DNA of 64,000 nt, from contig JAVJOU010000013.1 of the NCBI GenBank assembly GCA_040216635.1, forward strand, positions 1 through 64,000, read 5' to 3'. The DNA comes from UBA1479 sp040216635 (GTDB lineage: Bacteria > Pseudomonadota > Alphaproteobacteria > Rhodospirillales > Casp-alpha2). Made by a program: the position numbers and the translations under genes. The notes beneath the pieces are model-generated. The model made no database searches. It was not told the origin of the DNA and saw nothing but the letters and a program-made list of their open reading frames with translations. Each line of letters begins with the position of its first letter. Position 1 is the stretch's first letter. This document shows positions 17,475 through 26,314 of this stretch, piece by piece.

Positions 17475-19427
17475 GTGGTGCCGGAAGCGGAAAATCAGAA
17501 CGGCGACGTGCCCGATACGGGCGCGCCGTCAGCATCGATTGCGGAAGGTGCCGCCGTCATTGCCCGCCATCTGAAGACCCTGCCGGCAAGCCCGGGGGTC
17601 TACCGGATGATCGCGGCCGATGGGGCGGTCCTTTACGTGGGCAAGGCGAAGGATCTGAAAAAGCGGGTCGCCGCCTATACCGCGCCCGAGCGGCAATCGA
17701 TCCGCATCCGCCGCATGATCGCGCTGACCGCCGACATGGAATTTATGACCACGTCGACCGAGGCCGAGGCCCTGTTGCTTGAATCAAACCTGATCAAGCG
17801 TTATGCGCCCCGCTACAACATCCTTCTGCGCGACGATAAGTCCTTCCCCTATATCCTGGTGACCGGCGACCACGAATACCCCCAGGTCGTGAAGTACCGG
17901 GGGGCTAAGTCCCGAAAGGGCGACTATTTCGGGCCTTTTGCCTCGGTCTGGGCGGTCAATGACGCGCTCAACGTGCTGCAGCGGGCATTCCTGCTGCGCT
18001 CGTGCTCGGACCATGTGTTCAGTGGGCGGTCACGCCCCTGCCTGCTGTATCAAATCAAGCGCTGTTCCGCACCCTGTGTCGGGCGGATTTCGAAACCGGA
18101 TTATGATGATCTGGTTGATCAGGCCCGCGCCTTTCTGACCGGGGATTCCAAATCTGTGCAGGCGGCCTTGTCGGACCGCATGCAGGAAGCCTCCGACGCC
18201 ATGGAATTCGAACTGGCGGCGCAATACCGCGACCGCATCCGCGCCATGACCCGAATTCAGGCCCATCAGGACATCAACATCCGCACCGTGGGCGACGCCG
18301 ACGTGATCGCGACCCATCGCCGGGGCGGGCAGACCTGTGTGCAGGTGTTCTTTTTCCGCACGGGCGCCAACTTCGGCAACCGGGCCTATTTCCCCAGCCA
18401 CAGCCCCGAGGACGAGGTTGGCGACGTTCTGGAAGCCTTCCTGGGGCAGTTCTATTCCCGCGCCCAGCCGCCCAAGACGGTGATCCTCAGCCATGACCTG
18501 CCCAACCGGTCGCTGATCGGGGAGGCCCTTTCCGTGCGCGCCGAACGCCGGGTGCAGGTTTCCGTGCCGATGCGCGGTGACAAACGCAAGATCGTCGACC
18601 ATGCCTTGGCCAACGCCAAGGAAGCCCTGTCCCGGCGTATGTCGGAAAGTGCCACGCAACGAAAGCTGCTTGACGGCCTGGCCGATGTGCTGGGCCTGGA
18701 AGGCACGCCGGAACGGATCGAGGTTTACGATAACAGTCATGTCGGCGGGACCAAGGCCGTGGGCGGCATGATCGTGGCCGGGCCCGACGGGTTCGAAAAG
18801 GGGGCCTACCGAAAGTTCAACATCAAGGGGGCGGCCGATCCCAAGGGGGCTAAGGACAAGGACGGTCCCGCAGGCGACGGGTTCGCCCCCGGCGATGATT
18901 ACGCCATGATGCGTGAAGTCCTGACCCGGCGCTTTTCCCGCGCGTTGAAGGAAGACCCGGAACGCGCCCAGGGCCAATGGCCGGATCTGATCCTGATCGA
19001 CGGCGGCAAGGGGCAGTTGGGTGTGGCGATGGAGGTTTTCGCCGACCTGGGGGTCGAGGATGTGGATTTGGCGGCGATCGCCAAGGGCCCGGACCGTAAC
19101 GCGGGGCGCGAGCGTATATTCCTGGCAAACGGTCGGGAAATCCTGCTGAAACCCCAGGACCCGGTGCTGTATTTTCTGCAGCGCCTGCGCGACGAGGCCC
19201 ACCGGTTTGCCATCGGCGCCCATCGCGGCCGGCGCACCAAGGCCATTCACACTTCGCGCCTGGACGAAGTGCCAGGAATCGGCGCCCAACGGAAACGGGC
19301 CCTTCTGCATCATTTCGGCCATGCCAAGGCGGTCGAGGAAGCACGGCTTGAGGATTTGGTTGTCGTCGACGGAATATCCAAATCAATGGCGCGAAAAATC
19401 TATGACTGGTTTCATCCCGATGACTGA
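17475..19427 (+). CDS. uvrC: UvrABC system protein C
   Basis: 650 residues: a GIY-YIG nuclease (~40-120; PGVYRMIAADGAVLYVGKAK), the Cys-rich region (CLLYQIKRCSAPCVG), a UVR domain (~232-265), an RNase H-like nuclease (VYDNSHVGGTKAVGGMIV; LILIDGGKGQL) and C-terminal helix-hairpin-helix motifs (VPGIGAQRKRALLHHFG). It makes both incisions in nucleotide excision repair. The start is GTG 17475 with GAAGGA 8 nt upstream. An Asp/Lys/Gly-rich loop at ~455-475 is typical of alphaproteobacterial UvrC. Confidence 0.97.
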   Translation: MVPEAENQNGDVPDTGAPSASIAEGAAVIARHLKTLPASPGVYRMIAADGAVLYVGKAKDLKKRVAAYTAPERQSIRIRRMIALTADMEFMTTSTEAEALLLESNLIKRYAPRYNILLRDDKSFPYILVTGDHEYPQVVKYRGAKSRKGDYFGPFASVWAVNDALNVLQRAFLLRSCSDHVFSGRSRPCLLYQIKRCSAPCVGRISKPDYDDLVDQARAFLTGDSKSVQAALSDRMQEASDAMEFELAAQYRDRIRAMTRIQAHQDINIRTVGDADVIATHRRGGQTCVQVFFFRTGANFGNRAYFPSHSPEDEVGDVLEAFLGQFYSRAQPPKTVILSHDLPNRSLIGEALSVRAERRVQVSVPMRGDKRKIVDHALANAKEALSRRMSESATQRKLLDGLADVLGLEGTPERIEVYDNSHVGGTKAVGGMIVAGPDGFEKGAYRKFNIKGAADPKGAKDKDGPAGDGFAPGDDYAMMREVLTRRFSRALKEDPERAQGQWPDLILIDGGKGQLGVAMEVFADLGVEDVDLAAIAKGPDRNAGRERIFLANGREILLKPQDPVLYFLQRLRDEAHRFAIGAHRGRRTKAIHTSRLDEVPGIGAQRKRALLHHFGHAKAVEEARLEDLVVVDGISKSMARKIYDWFHPDD

Positions 19428-19436
19428 TGTGGTTGA

Positions 19437-20150
19437 ATGCGCTCCGCCGACCGGTACCCGTACTGGGGCGGGCTGCCCGGCGTGGGGGCGGTGCCGCCGA
19501 TGTGGATGCGGTTTGCCGCAGTGGAGACTTTCTTGCTGACCCAGTTGCCCAATCTTCTGACCTTGTCGCGCATCGCCGCCATTCCGGTGGTGGTCTGCCT
19601 GATGCTGTTCGTCGATGCCCCACTGGGCAATTGGCTGGCCTTTGCCGTCTATTGCTATGCTTCGATCACCGATTTCTTCGACGGCTACCTGGCCCGCGCC
19701 TGGGACTTGCAGTCGTCCCTGGGCCGGTTTCTGGACCCCATCGCCGACAAATTGCTGATTTCGGCCCTGTTGCTGGCCCTGGTCGGGGTCGACCGATTCG
19801 ATGGTGTGCATATCCTGCCGGCGGCGGTGATCCTGTGCCGGGAAATCCTGGTGTCGGGCCTGCGTGAATTCCTGGCTTCGGCGCGGGTCGGTCTGCCCGT
19901 ATCGACCCTTGCCAAATGGAAGACCACGGTTCAGATCCTGGCTCTCGGCTTTCTGATCGTCGGCCCGGCGGGCCCTGATTTCGGACCGCTGACGACGACG
20001 GAGGTCGGTGTTTACGGCCTGTGGATCGCGGCCTTGCTGACGCTGGTGACCGGGTTCGATTATCTGCAGGCGGGGTTGCGCCATATCCGGCGCGCCGACA
20101 GTCCCAAACCGCCCTCGGCGGGTGGCGCGCAAGGCGCTGAAAACCATTGA
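19437..20150 (+). CDS. pgsA: CDP-diacylglycerol--glycerol-3-phosphate 3-phosphatidyltransferase
   Basis: Up to 237 residues. The CDP-alcohol phosphotransferase motif is complete (DGYLARAWDLQSSLGRFLDP followed by IAD). It has several membrane segments and makes phosphatidylglycerol-phosphate. The start may be ATG 19437, 9 nt after uvrC, or ATG 19500/19506, which would remove ~22 poorly conserved residues. The uvrC-pgsA-moaD/moaE neighbourhood is conserved in proteobacteria. Confidence 0.93.
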   Translation: MRSADRYPYWGGLPGVGAVPPMWMRFAAVETFLLTQLPNLLTLSRIAAIPVVVCLMLFVDAPLGNWLAFAVYCYASITDFFDGYLARAWDLQSSLGRFLDPIADKLLISALLLALVGVDRFDGVHILPAAVILCREILVSGLREFLASARVGLPVSTLAKWKTTVQILALGFLIVGPAGPDFGPLTTTEVGVYGLWIAALLTLVTGFDYLQAGLRHIRRADSPKPPSAGGAQGAENH

Positions 20151-20251
20151 ATTTTGTGGCATTCTCACCAATATCATCGGCCTTCCATACGTAACGGCTT
20201 TCCGGTGGCGTTCGGCCCGGAAGCACAAAACATCCAAGAGGAAACGGCGGC

Positions 20252-20788
20252 ATGAAGGTATTCGGCCTGGTCGGATGGAGCGGCAGCGGCAAGACGACGC
20301 TGCTTGTCCATTTGATTCCGGAACTGACGTCGCGGGGGCTTTCGGTTTCGACCATGAAGCATACCCACCACAATTTCGACATCGACCAGAAGGGCAAGGA
20401 TTCTTATGAACACCGCGCCGCCGGGGCGACCGAAGTCATGCTGACCTCGGGCCGGCGTTGGGTGCTGCAGCGGGAGTTCCGAGACGAAGAAGAGCCCGAT
20501 ATGGATGATCTGATCGCGCGTATGGCGCCGGTCGATCTGATCCTGATCGAAGGGTTCAAACGCCACCGCCACGCCAAGCTGGAAGTCTTTCGCGCGTCCG
20601 TGGGCAAGAGCCTGCTGGCCGCCGAGGACGACACCATTGTCGCCGTTGCTTCGGATGCTTCTGTCGACGGAGTGACCTGCCCGGTTCTGGATATGAACGA
20701 TGTGGGGGCCGTCGCCGATTTCATCGTCGCCCATTGCGGACTGGCCGCATCGACGCAAACCGGCAAGATGAGCCATGGCGCAGCTTAA
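20252..20788 (+). CDS. mobB: Molybdopterin-guanine dinucleotide biosynthesis protein MobB
   Basis: 178 residues. The Walker A motif GWSGSGKTTLL is at the N-terminus; MKHTHHNFDIDQKGKDSYEH follows, and then the LILIEGFKR strand. It is a GTP-binding adapter for MobA in making the MGD form of the molybdenum cofactor. It overlaps moeA by 14 nt and begins the mobB-moeA-moaD-moaE run. AGGAAA precedes the ATG. Confidence 0.93.
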   Translation: MKVFGLVGWSGSGKTTLLVHLIPELTSRGLSVSTMKHTHHNFDIDQKGKDSYEHRAAGATEVMLTSGRRWVLQREFRDEEEPDMDDLIARMAPVDLILIEGFKRHRHAKLEVFRASVGKSLLAAEDDTIVAVASDASVDGVTCPVLDMNDVGAVADFIVAHCGLAASTQTGKMSHGAA

Positions 20789-22052
20789 GGACGATTGTTT
20801 CGCCTTCGACGGCGGCCTGATCCCCGTCGATGATGCGCTGGCGGCGTTGGCGGATCGGATCACCTGTGTGGCCGCCACGGAGCAGGTGGGTCTGCGCCAA
20901 GCTTTGGGACGAGTTTTGGCAGAGGACGTAACGGCCCCCCGCAATGTCCCGCCCCATGATAATTCCGCCGTTGACGGCTATGCGGTCTACCACGCGGACC
21001 TGAATACGGACGGGGAAACGCGTTTGCCCCTGGGCGGGCGCATTGCTGCCGGCCATCCCCTGGAAGGACCGGCAGAGACAGGCAAGGCCTATCAGATATT
21101 CACCGGAGCCCCCATGCCGCCTGGTGCCGACGGCGATCAGGCAAGCGGCCCGGACACGGTCTTCATGGCGGAAGACGCCCAGGTCGACGGCGATCATGTG
21201 ATCCTGCCCCCGGGCCTGAAAAAAGGATCGAACCGTAGGTTCGCGGGCGAGGACGTCAAGCAAGGCGATGTCATCCTGCGCCGGGGGCAAAGCCTGCGCG
21301 CCCAGGAAATCGGCTTGGCGGCGTCGGTCGGGCGCGGCAGTCTGACGGTTCACTGCCGCCTGCGCACGGCCGTGTTTTCGACGGGTGACGAGGTCCGCGA
21401 TCCCGCCGACGGTGCCCCCGACGGCTGCATCTTCGATGCCAACCGTTATTCGGTCATGAGTCTTCTGGAAGGCCTGGGCTGCGCGGTGACGGACCTGGGC
21501 ATTCTTCCCGACAATCAGCAGGCGATTGCCAAGGCCCTGGCCGATGCCGAAGGCGATCATGACCTGCTGGTGACCTCGGGCGGGGTGTCGGCCGGTGAGG
21601 AAGATCACGTGAAGGCGGCGGTCGAAAGACTGGGCTCGCTTCATTTCTGGCGCCTGGCCATCAAGCCGGGACGTCCCATTGCATTGGGCCAGGTCGGGGA
21701 TACGGCTTTCGTCGGCCTGCCCGGCAATCCGGTCGCGGCGATGGTCACGTTCATGGTGATCGCCCGTCCGCTGATCATGATATTGTCGGGGGCGGCGAAC
21801 ACGGACGCCCCCCGGTTCAAGGTCAAGGCCGGTTTTCCCTACAAGAAGAAAACCGGGCGGCGCGAATGGGCGCGGGCCAAGCTGGTGTGGAACGGCGGCG
21901 GCATGGCCGTTGCGGAAAAGCATCATTCGTCCGGGGCTGGGATTTTGACCTCCATGGTCGATGCCGACGGTCTGGTCGAACTGCCCGAAGAATTGACGGA
22001 ATTGAAGGAGGGTGCGACCGTGGATTTCCTGCCCTTCCGCGAGGTGACTTGA
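20775..22052 (+). CDS. moeA: Molybdopterin molybdotransferase MoeA
   Basis: 425 residues with the MoeA layout: the N-terminal domain with NVPPHDNSAVDGYAV, the central MoCF fold with VFSTGDEVRDPADG, VTSGGVSAGEEDHVK, LAIKPGRPIALGQ and GLPGNPVA, and a C-terminal beta domain. It inserts molybdate into adenylated molybdopterin. It is abutted by moaD (stop and start adjacent). Confidence 0.96.
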   Translation: MAQLKDDCFAFDGGLIPVDDALAALADRITCVAATEQVGLRQALGRVLAEDVTAPRNVPPHDNSAVDGYAVYHADLNTDGETRLPLGGRIAAGHPLEGPAETGKAYQIFTGAPMPPGADGDQASGPDTVFMAEDAQVDGDHVILPPGLKKGSNRRFAGEDVKQGDVILRRGQSLRAQEIGLAASVGRGSLTVHCRLRTAVFSTGDEVRDPADGAPDGCIFDANRYSVMSLLEGLGCAVTDLGILPDNQQAIAKALADAEGDHDLLVTSGGVSAGEEDHVKAAVERLGSLHFWRLAIKPGRPIALGQVGDTAFVGLPGNPVAAMVTFMVIARPLIMILSGAANTDAPRFKVKAGFPYKKKTGRREWARAKLVWNGGGMAVAEKHHSSGAGILTSMVDADGLVELPEELTELKEGATVDFLPFREVT

Positions 22053-22316
22053 ATGAGCCCATCCCTGAAATTGCTGTATTTCGCCTGGCTTCGTGAAAAA
22101 GCCGGTGTCGGCGAGGAAACGGTCGACGCCCCGCAAGGTGTCACCACGGTGGGTGAACTGGTCGATTGGCTGGTGTCGCGCGGCGGCGGCTTCGCCGAAG
22201 CCTTCACCGACCGTAAGGTCGTGCGGGTCGCGGTCAATCAGGAATATGTTAGTTTTGATCATCCCGTCACGGCAGGTGACGAGATCGCGTTTTTCCCGCC
22301 CGTAACCGGCGGCTGA
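22053..22316 (+). CDS. moaD: Molybdopterin synthase small subunit MoaD
   Basis: 87 residues of ubiquitin-like fold ending FFPPVTGG. The C-terminal Gly-Gly is thiocarboxylated and donates sulfur to precursor Z. The start codon follows the moeA stop without a gap. moaE is 18 nt downstream. Confidence 0.95.
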   Translation: MSPSLKLLYFAWLREKAGVGEETVDAPQGVTTVGELVDWLVSRGGGFAEAFTDRKVVRVAVNQEYVSFDHPVTAGDEIAFFPPVTGG

Positions 22317-22334
22317 TAGGGCAGGGGTCTTGGC

Positions 22335-22805
22335 ATGATCAAGGTGCAGACCGAAGATTTCGATTTGGGCGCGGAACTGGCGGCGCTGACCGCCGGTAAC
22401 CACGGCATCGGCGGTTTGTGCTCGTTCGTCGGCCTGGTCCGCGACATGGCGGGCGACGAGGAAATCGGCGCCATGACGCTCGAACATTATCCCGGCATGA
22501 CCGAAAAGGAACTGGCGCGGATCGAAGCCGAGGCGCAATCGCGCTGGCCGCTTGACGCGACCCTGATCATTCACCGCTATGGCCGGCTGGAGCCGGGCGA
22601 CCAGATCGTGCTGGTCGCCGCCGCGTCGGCTCATCGGGAAGCGGCCTTCGATGCCTGTCATTTCCTGATTGATTTTCTGAAGACCAAGGCGCCGTTTTGG
22701 AAGCTGGAAGACACGCCCGGCGGCGGACAATGGGTCGATGCGCGCGACAGCGACGATGCCGCGACCAACCGATGGGTGCAGGACACAGGAAAGGCGGCCG
22801 AGTGA
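22335..22805 (+). CDS. moaE: Molybdopterin synthase catalytic subunit MoaE
   Basis: 156 residues. Recognised by CSFVGLVRDMAGDE, LEHYPGMTEKEL, HRYGRLEPGDQIVLVAAAS, HR...AF and the active-site Lys region DFLKTKAPFWKLE. It forms the heterotetramer with MoaD. It overlaps the following HAD gene by GTGA. Confidence 0.96.
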   Translation: MIKVQTEDFDLGAELAALTAGNHGIGGLCSFVGLVRDMAGDEEIGAMTLEHYPGMTEKELARIEAEAQSRWPLDATLIIHRYGRLEPGDQIVLVAAASAHREAAFDACHFLIDFLKTKAPFWKLEDTPGGGQWVDARDSDDAATNRWVQDTGKAAE

Positions 22806-23500
22806 CCGACGCAGAAGTAACGCCCCGCGATATCGACGCGGTATTCTTCGATTTCGACGGTGTGCTGGTCGAATCCAATGAAGTGAAGATCGATGCTTTC
22901 CGCCGCCTGTATGCGCCCCATGGCGAAGAGGTGGTGGCAAAAGTGATCGCCGAGCATGTGCGCCACGAAGGCGTGTCCCGCGTGGTCAAACTGGAACGGT
23001 TCCATCGTGAATTTCTGGGCATCGATCTGGACGAAGACGGTGTCGCGGATTTGGCGCAAACCTATTCGGAAATGGTCGAGGACGCGGTCGTCGCCTGTGA
23101 TCCGGTCCCGGGCGCGCTTGACGCGCTGAAAGCCTGGGCCGGGCGCTGCCCGGTTTATGTGGTGTCCGGCACGCCGCAGGATGAACTGCGCCGTATTGTC
23201 GCGCGGCGCGGCCTGGATGATTTTTTCGAAACGGTTTTCGGATCGCCCCGCGTCAAACCGGATATCGTCGGCGATGAATTGGCGCGTATCGGCATTGGTG
23301 CCGAACGGGCGCTGTTCGTCGGGGATTCCCTGACCGATTTCGATTGCGCCCAGGCCGTCGGCACCCGGTTCCTGGGGCGTGTGCCGGCTTGGCGGGAAAG
23401 CTGCTTTCCCGGCGGCACGGCGGTGGTCGAGGACATGTGGCCGCTGGCACGGGCCGGGGGGACCGGTAGCGGTTCCATGCAGCCGGAGGCCGGCCGATGA
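22802..23500 (+). CDS. HAD-family phosphatase (phosphoglycolate phosphatase-like)
   Basis: 232 residues with all four HAD motifs: DFDGVLVES (nucleophile Asp and DxD acid/base), VVSGT, the Lys in SPRVKPD and GDSLTDFD. The helical cap (~25-90) is of the C1 type used on small phosphorylated metabolites. The GTG start overlaps the moaE stop and the gene overlaps the next one by ATGA, so it sits inside a coupled transcript. The substrate cannot be read from the sequence. Confidence 0.88.
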   Translation: MTDAEVTPRDIDAVFFDFDGVLVESNEVKIDAFRRLYAPHGEEVVAKVIAEHVRHEGVSRVVKLERFHREFLGIDLDEDGVADLAQTYSEMVEDAVVACDPVPGALDALKAWAGRCPVYVVSGTPQDELRRIVARRGLDDFFETVFGSPRVKPDIVGDELARIGIGAERALFVGDSLTDFDCAQAVGTRFLGRVPAWRESCFPGGTAVVEDMWPLARAGGTGSGSMQPEAGR

Positions 23501-24327
23501 GCGACGACAAAGAGCCCGATCAGAATTTCCATCCGCCCAAGGCTTATAAGAGCGAGCGATTTCTCAATTCACCGGAGGCACGCGGGCTGCGCATTCTGTC
23601 GGAATATGTGGAACCGGCGGCCCGCTTTCGCGCCCTTGATGTGGCGGACACGGTGGTGTTTTTCGGCTCGGCCCGCACCCTGCCCCGGGACGAAGCGGAA
23701 CGCCGCCTGATCGCCGCACGAGAACACGGCGGCGATGTCGCCCGTGCCGAATCGGATTTGGATATGTCGCGCTATTACGAGGACGCGCGGGAATTGGCGC
23801 GCCGTTTGACCGAATGGTCGAAGGGGCTGGAGGACAAGCTCAGACGTTTCATCGTCTGTTCCGGTGGCGGGCCCGGGATCATGGAAGCGGCCAACCGGGG
23901 GGCGTCGGAAGCCAAGGGTATCAATATCGGCCTGGGGATTTCACTGCCCTTTGAACAGTTCAACAACCCGCATATCACCCGCGAACTGGCGTTTGAATTC
24001 CATTACTTCTTCATGCGCAAGCTGTGGTTCATCTACCTTGCCAAGGCGATCATCGTGTTCCCCGGCGGGTTCGGATCGATGGATGAACTGTTCGAAGCCC
24101 TGACCCTGATCCAGACCGGCAAGATCAAGAAGCATATGCCCATTGTGCTTTATGGGCGCGAATTCTGGGACGAGGTCTTGAACCTGGATGCTCTGGTCAA
24201 ATACGGTACCATCAATGCCGAAGACCTGGACCTGATGCAGGTCGTCGATGACGTCGATGAGGCATTTACCTATATCACCGGAGAACTGGCCAAAAGCCTG
24301 GACGCCCCCAAGGGGCCAGGGCTGTAG
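23497..24327 (+). CDS. LOG-family protein (nucleotide 5'-monophosphate phosphoribohydrolase type)
   Basis: 276 residues. It carries the Rossmann-like LOG signature: GGGPGIMEAANRGASEAKG, then PGGFGSMDELFEALTLIQ (a PGGxGTxxE variant with Ser for Thr). It is longer than plant-type LOG (~190), like the TIGR00730-type long bacterial members. Known LOG enzymes release adenine-type bases from their nucleotide monophosphates; older databases call them lysine decarboxylases, wrongly. It is coupled to the HAD gene by an ATGA overlap. Confidence 0.85.
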   Translation: MSDDKEPDQNFHPPKAYKSERFLNSPEARGLRILSEYVEPAARFRALDVADTVVFFGSARTLPRDEAERRLIAAREHGGDVARAESDLDMSRYYEDARELARRLTEWSKGLEDKLRRFIVCSGGGPGIMEAANRGASEAKGINIGLGISLPFEQFNNPHITRELAFEFHYFFMRKLWFIYLAKAIIVFPGGFGSMDELFEALTLIQTGKIKKHMPIVLYGREFWDEVLNLDALVKYGTINAEDLDLMQVVDDVDEAFTYITGELAKSLDAPKGPGL

Positions 24328-24464
24328 GGGCTGCCTGCCGCGCGCACGGTATAACTATCGACTATATTTCAATTTTCGGCCTGTCCCTCTAAATTGCCTC
24401 CTTTAATCGGTTGCGGTGCCGGGGGTGCCGCACCCACTACGTCGCCCCAGGAGAGTCAGTCGAA

Positions 24465-26213
24465 ATGTCGGGTGCCAGCCTTTCACGGCTCAGCATCGTC
24501 TGGAAGATGTTGGCGCCGACACCGCTTGTCGTGCTCGCCAGCTTGGGCGTGGTGCTGCTGATCGTCCCGCCCATGGTGCGTACCAACGTCGAAGCCGCCG
24601 CGCGTGACGCGGCCCTTGAAACCATCCATCAGTACAAGACCGTGCGCGGTATCTACAGCCGCAACGTCGTCAAGAAGGTGCTCGCCCATCCGGAATTTTC
24701 CGCGACCGTGAAGCACAGCGACAACATCAACGAAATCCCGCCGCCGGCGACCTTCATCCTGGATATCAGCGAGGCCCTGTCCAAGGAAGGCATCTCGCTG
24801 AAATTTTACAGCCCCTTTCCCTTCGCCAACCGCGCCGACCGCAAATTGGATGCCTTCGGCGCCAAGGCCTGGGAGCAGTTGATCGCCAATCCGGAAGCGG
24901 TGATCAGCGAGGAGACGAAGGTCGACGGCCGTCGTGCCTACCGTGTCGCCGTGGGCGATGTCTTCCGCCAACAGACCTGTGTGGATTGTCACAACTACCA
25001 TCCCTTGTCGATCAAGAAGGGCTGGAAGCTGGGCGACCTGCGCGGTGTGTTCGAGGTTGTCGTCGATGTGGAACGGCTGTTGGATACGGGCGACCGGGTC
25101 AGCCGGTTCGTGATTTTGTCGTTCGTCGCCAGCGGCCTGTTGATCGTTTTGGTCGGGATCATGATCGGCCGACCCATCGCCCAGCGGTTGAGCGCGATGC
25201 GGGGCGCGGTGCAGGCGGTTGCCGACGGGAAACTGGATGTGGACATTCCCGCTTCCGGTTCGAACGACGAGATCGGTGCCCTGGGCGGGGCCTTGGAGGT
25301 CTTCCGCGAAAACGCCAAGCGGCGCGTCGAATTGGAGGAAGAACAGCTTGATCTGTACAACCAGATCAAATCGCAGATCGTTCTGTTGACGGATACCAAT
25401 AAATCCATCGAGCGGTTCGTGCCGAGCACCTTCCTGAAACTGTTGAAGAAAGAAAACATCATCAACGTTGAACTGGGTGATTACGCGCTGCGTGACATGT
25501 CGGTCCTGTTCACGGATATCCGCGATTTCACGACCCTGTCCGAAACCATGACGCCCAACGACAATTTCCGCTTCATCAACAATTATCTGGGACGCATGGG
25601 GCCGATCATCCGGGATCACAAAGGCTTCATCGACAAGTACATCGGCGATGCGATCATGGCGCTGTTCGATGAGCCGGACAACGCGGTGGCGGCGGCGGTG
25701 GACATGCTGCAGCGCCTGGAACGTTACAACCAGGAAGAACGTATCCGCTACGGCCGCGATGCCATCCGCATCGGCATCGGCGTTAATACCGGGTCCTTGA
25801 TGCTTGGGACCATCGGCGAAAAGGACCGCATGGACGGCACGGTGATCAGCGACGCGGTCAATCTGGCGGCCCGGGTCGAGGGACTGACCAAAGCTTATGG
25901 CGTGCCGCTGGTGATCACCGACAACACCTTGAACGCCCTGCCGGACCCCGGGAAATATTCGATCCGGCCGCTGGATTCCGTAACGGTCAAGGGCAAGACC
26001 AAGGAAGTCACCGTGTTCGAAGTCTTGGACGGTCTTTCCGATCACGAACGCAAGGCCAAGGAAGCAAGCCTGGATATGTATCTTTCGGCGATCGCGGCGC
26101 TTAAAGCGGGCGATACGGTCCGCGCCCGGACCTTATTCGAGGAATGCCTTGCCGCCAATCCGGACGATGCGCCGGTACGCCTGCATTTAAGTCGGCTGGC
26201 CGTCGACGCTTAA
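24465..26213 (+). CDS. Membrane adenylate cyclase with CxxCH (heme c-type) periplasmic sensor
   Basis: 582 residues. TM1 (~15-37) is followed by a periplasmic DUF3365/Tll0287-like domain (~40-205) holding CVDCH at residues 172-176, a canonical heme-c attachment motif. Then come TM2 (~214-236), HAMP (~237-290), a linker and a class III cyclase. The metal Asp pair is Asp351 and Asp354 (FTDIRDFT), the adenine-selecting Lys is in DKYIGDAIMALF, and the Asn/Arg pair is in NLAARVEG. It should make cAMP in response to a periplasmic redox or gas signal (inference). AGGAG lies before ATG 24465. It is monocistronic. Confidence 0.88.
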   Translation: MSGASLSRLSIVWKMLAPTPLVVLASLGVVLLIVPPMVRTNVEAAARDAALETIHQYKTVRGIYSRNVVKKVLAHPEFSATVKHSDNINEIPPPATFILDISEALSKEGISLKFYSPFPFANRADRKLDAFGAKAWEQLIANPEAVISEETKVDGRRAYRVAVGDVFRQQTCVDCHNYHPLSIKKGWKLGDLRGVFEVVVDVERLLDTGDRVSRFVILSFVASGLLIVLVGIMIGRPIAQRLSAMRGAVQAVADGKLDVDIPASGSNDEIGALGGALEVFRENAKRRVELEEEQLDLYNQIKSQIVLLTDTNKSIERFVPSTFLKLLKKENIINVELGDYALRDMSVLFTDIRDFTTLSETMTPNDNFRFINNYLGRMGPIIRDHKGFIDKYIGDAIMALFDEPDNAVAAAVDMLQRLERYNQEERIRYGRDAIRIGIGVNTGSLMLGTIGEKDRMDGTVISDAVNLAARVEGLTKAYGVPLVITDNTLNALPDPGKYSIRPLDSVTVKGKTKEVTVFEVLDGLSDHERKAKEASLDMYLSAIAALKAGDTVRARTLFEECLAANPDDAPVRLHLSRLAVDA

Positions 26214-26314
26214 ATCCTCTGCCGTTCTTAGAAGACGGAACGCCGACGCGGGATGTCTTTCCCGGTCTTTTTGTATACAATTCATGCCAACAAAAAGACC
26301 TAAGGGAGACTTCG

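Noticed and set aside
20721..22940. A 739-codon open frame on the minus strand opposite moeA-moaD-moaE
   Set aside because: It is a shadow of third-position GC bias. The plus strand carries three clear Mo-cofactor genes with family motifs and SD sites, and the minus frame has no recognisable domain.
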